Below, one piece after another: positions 62,613 through 64,000 of a DNA stretch of 64,000 nucleotides. The notes under the pieces are model-generated. The model was not told the DNA's origin and did no database searches. It was given only the letters and a program-made list of their open reading frames with translations. A program made the translations under genes and the position numbers. The stretch's first letter is position 1; every line of letters begins with the position of its first letter. The stretch covers positions 1-64,000 of the forward strand of contig NZ_WTVK01000022.1 in NCBI RefSeq assembly GCF_012910805.1, given 5' to 3'. The stretch is from Aromatoleum evansii (GTDB taxonomy: Bacteria > Pseudomonadota > Gammaproteobacteria > Burkholderiales > Rhodocyclaceae).

Positions 62613-63428
62613 ATGGACAAGCTCATCATCACCGCCGCGCTGACCGGCGCCGAAGTCACGCGCGAGCAGCAGCCCGCGCTGCCGGTCACGCCCGACGAGA
62701 TCGCGCGCGCGGCCGAGGAGTGCGCCGCGGCGGGCGCCGCCATCGTGCACGTCCATGCCCGCTACCCGGACGGCACGCCGACGCAGGACAAGGCGATCTA
62801 CGCCGAGATCATCGAGAAGATCCGCGCGCGCTGCGACGTCATCGTGCAGGTGTCGACCGGCGGTGCGGTCGGCATGACCGCTGCCGAGCGTCTCGCGCCG
62901 GTCGAGCTGCGCCCCGAGATGGCGACGCTGTCGATGGGCTCGGTGAATTTCGGCGACGACGTGTTCCTCAACCCGCCGGCCGACATGGAGCATTTCCTCC
63001 ACACCATGAAGGAACTGCGCGTCAAACCCGAGTTCGAGATCTTCGACGCCGGCATGCTGCACAGCCTGCAGCGCTGGATCAACAAGGGTGTCGTCGCGGG
63101 TCCGGTGCATGTCGACCTCGTGCTCGGCGTCCCCGGTGCGATGGCCGGCACGCCCGAGTCGCTGATGTTCCTGCGTTCGCAACTGCCCCACGGTGCAACG
63201 TGGACGGTTGCCGGCATCGGCGCCGCGCAACTGCCGCTCGCCGCGATGGCGATCGCGCTGGGCGGGCATGTGCGCGTGGGCTTCGAGGACAACGTCTGGT
63301 TCCGCAAGGGGGAGCTTGCAACCAGCAACGCGCAACTCGTCGCCCGCATCGCCCGCATTGCGCGCGAAATCGAGCGCGCCGTCGCGACGCCCGGCGAAGC
63401 GCGGGCGCTCCTGCGCATCGAGTCCTGA
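62613..63428 (+). CDS. kce: 3-keto-5-aminohexanoate cleavage enzyme (BKACE family)
   Basis: A 271-residue zinc enzyme that exchanges acetyl-CoA with 3-keto-5-aminohexanoate, giving 3-aminobutyryl-CoA and acetoacetate. IVHVHARYPDG contains the metal-binding histidine pair, QVSTGG the substrate loop and GFEDNVWFRKGELATSN the C-terminal signature. Start at 62613, seven bases after kal. Last gene of the operon. Confidence 0.93.
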   Translation: MDKLIITAALTGAEVTREQQPALPVTPDEIARAAEECAAAGAAIVHVHARYPDGTPTQDKAIYAEIIEKIRARCDVIVQVSTGGAVGMTAAERLAPVELRPEMATLSMGSVNFGDDVFLNPPADMEHFLHTMKELRVKPEFEIFDAGMLHSLQRWINKGVVAGPVHVDLVLGVPGAMAGTPESLMFLRSQLPHGATWTVAGIGAAQLPLAAMAIALGGHVRVGFEDNVWFRKGELATSNAQLVARIARIAREIERAVATPGEARALLRIES

Positions 63429-63644
63429 GTCTTCCCAGAATGGGCCCGTCCTTGCGCAAGATTAGTCGGAGGTTTTGATGCCATTAGAAAATACTAAAGT
63501 GCTAACGAATTGCTGAATGCATAGGTAAATGGTATTTAAATCTTGTTTATGAAATGTTGAATCACTATCATGCGGAGCCCTGAAATTATGCGATAACGAT
63601 TCGGCATCGAGCATACGACTGCCGACCGGGAGGAGACTGGCGGT
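63429..63644. other. AT-rich intergenic region
   Basis: About 215 bp with an AT-rich core (63480-63600), clearly different from the GC-rich surroundings. It contains no gene. It probably carries the promoter for the gene at the right edge. Confidence 0.5.
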
Positions 63645-64000
63645 ATGCAGATGGTCCGCTTTTCAAGAGACTCGTTTCTCTGGGCTTTGAGCAGCCTGTG
63701 TCAGCTTCATCGTCGCCCGTTTTCTGCGGAACTGCTCCTGCGCGATATCGCTCCCGAGTACGATCTGGAAAAACTGGTTGCGGCACTTCCGCGTCTGGGA
63801 CTCAAGGTCAGGACGCTGAGTGTCCCGGTGCGAGGATTCGACGAGGTCGCTGCGCCCCTTCTGGTTCTGCTTCATCCCGGTTCGCCGGATGCGGATCCGC
63901 AGCCCGCCACGGAAGGTGGCATGGATGGCGATCCGGTGCTGTCCTGTACCGCAGTTCCTGCACTCCTCCTGCGTGCGGACCGCGACAGGGTTCTGCTGCT
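63645..64000 (+). CDS. N-terminus of a probable type I secretion ABC ATPase (C39-like domain), cut by the window edge
   Basis: The first 118 residues are visible: MQMVRFSRDSFLWALSSLCQ, HRRPFSAELLLRDIAPEYDLEKLVAALPRLGLKVRTLSV and PLLVLLHPGSPDADPQ. The pattern of a helix, LVAALPRLGLK and a strand-rich half resembles the degenerate C39 peptidase-like domain that opens type I secretion ATPases (LapB/HlyB group). The catalytic cysteine of true C39 peptidases is not apparent. RBS GGAGGAG. The ATPase part would lie beyond the window, so the call is provisional. Confidence 0.5.
   Translation, partial: MQMVRFSRDSFLWALSSLCQLHRRPFSAELLLRDIAPEYDLEKLVAALPRLGLKVRTLSVPVRGFDEVAAPLLVLLHPGSPDADPQPATEGGMDGDPVLSCTAVPALLLRADRDRVLL

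Overview
The window is GC-rich (roughly two thirds G+C), densely coding chromosomal DNA. Gene content points to a respiratory betaproteobacterium of the Azoarcus/Thauera/Aromatoleum type (Rhodocyclales). This is an inference from the mix of PQQ alcohol dehydrogenases, a TRAP transporter, acyl-CoA catabolism, Aot/Aru-type arginine genes and a lysine aminomutase cluster; no rRNA or other marker gene is present to confirm it. I see no tRNA, rRNA or CRISPR array.

Layout. (1) 1-16.4 kb is an alcohol/acid catabolic block, all on the + strand: acyl-CoA synthetase, AEC carrier, DctPQM TRAP transporter, alpha/beta hydrolase, Rieske protein plus a PQQ dehydrogenase, an AldA-type aldehyde dehydrogenase, an outer-membrane COG4313-type protein, a quinone oxidoreductase, a NarX/NarL-type two-component pair and a 3-hydroxyacyl-CoA dehydrogenase. 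Three promoters here share the same GAATTC-centred palindrome placed in the -35/-10 spacer. (2) 16.5-32.1 kb holds mixed housekeeping and stress genes: haem c protein, PEBP protein, Rrf2 regulator, NDH-2-like flavoprotein, MsrAB, two oxidoreductases with possible export signals, an NTP/NDP-exchanger-like carrier, a diguanylate cyclase, YajD, glutathione peroxidase, GST, a methyltransferase, a small lipoprotein and its broken partial copy. (3) 32.3-39.3 kb is a second PQQ module: a minus-strand operon (SoxYZ-like carrier, SoxH-like metallohydrolase, sensor kinase, response regulator) divergent from an ExaA/PedH-type dehydrogenase with a sigma-54 promoter and a tandem-Cache protein. Its two-component pair is a close paralogue of the pair in block 1. 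(4) 39.4-41.9 kb is a PAS-GGDEF-EAL protein. (5) 42.4-48.7 kb is a basic amino acid ABC transporter, an ArgR-type AraC regulator and both arginine N-succinyltransferase subunits. (6) 48.7-52.4 kb is an accessory islet: MNT/HEPN pair, the C-terminal stump of a DNA methyltransferase carrying a palindromic repeat insertion, a Fic protein and a RelE/Phd pair, with REP-like repeats. (7) 52.5-55.8 kb is a SWIM/SNF2 helicase. (8) 55.9-63.4 kb is an AsnC-type regulator divergent from a complete lysine 2,3-aminomutase pathway (kamA, kdd, a P-loop protein, kamD, kamE, kal, kce) leading to crotonyl-CoA. (9) The right edge carries the 5' end of a gene resembling the N-terminus of a type I secretion ATPase.

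How it fits together. Blocks 1 and 3 look like two periplasmic PQQ alcohol-oxidation systems, each with its own copy of one two-component system. Both dehydrogenases carry the extra aspartate associated with lanthanide-using enzymes. Aldehyde dehydrogenase, CoA ligase and hydroxyacyl-CoA dehydrogenase could take the oxidised product into beta-oxidation. Blocks 5 and 8 add arginine and lysine catabolism.
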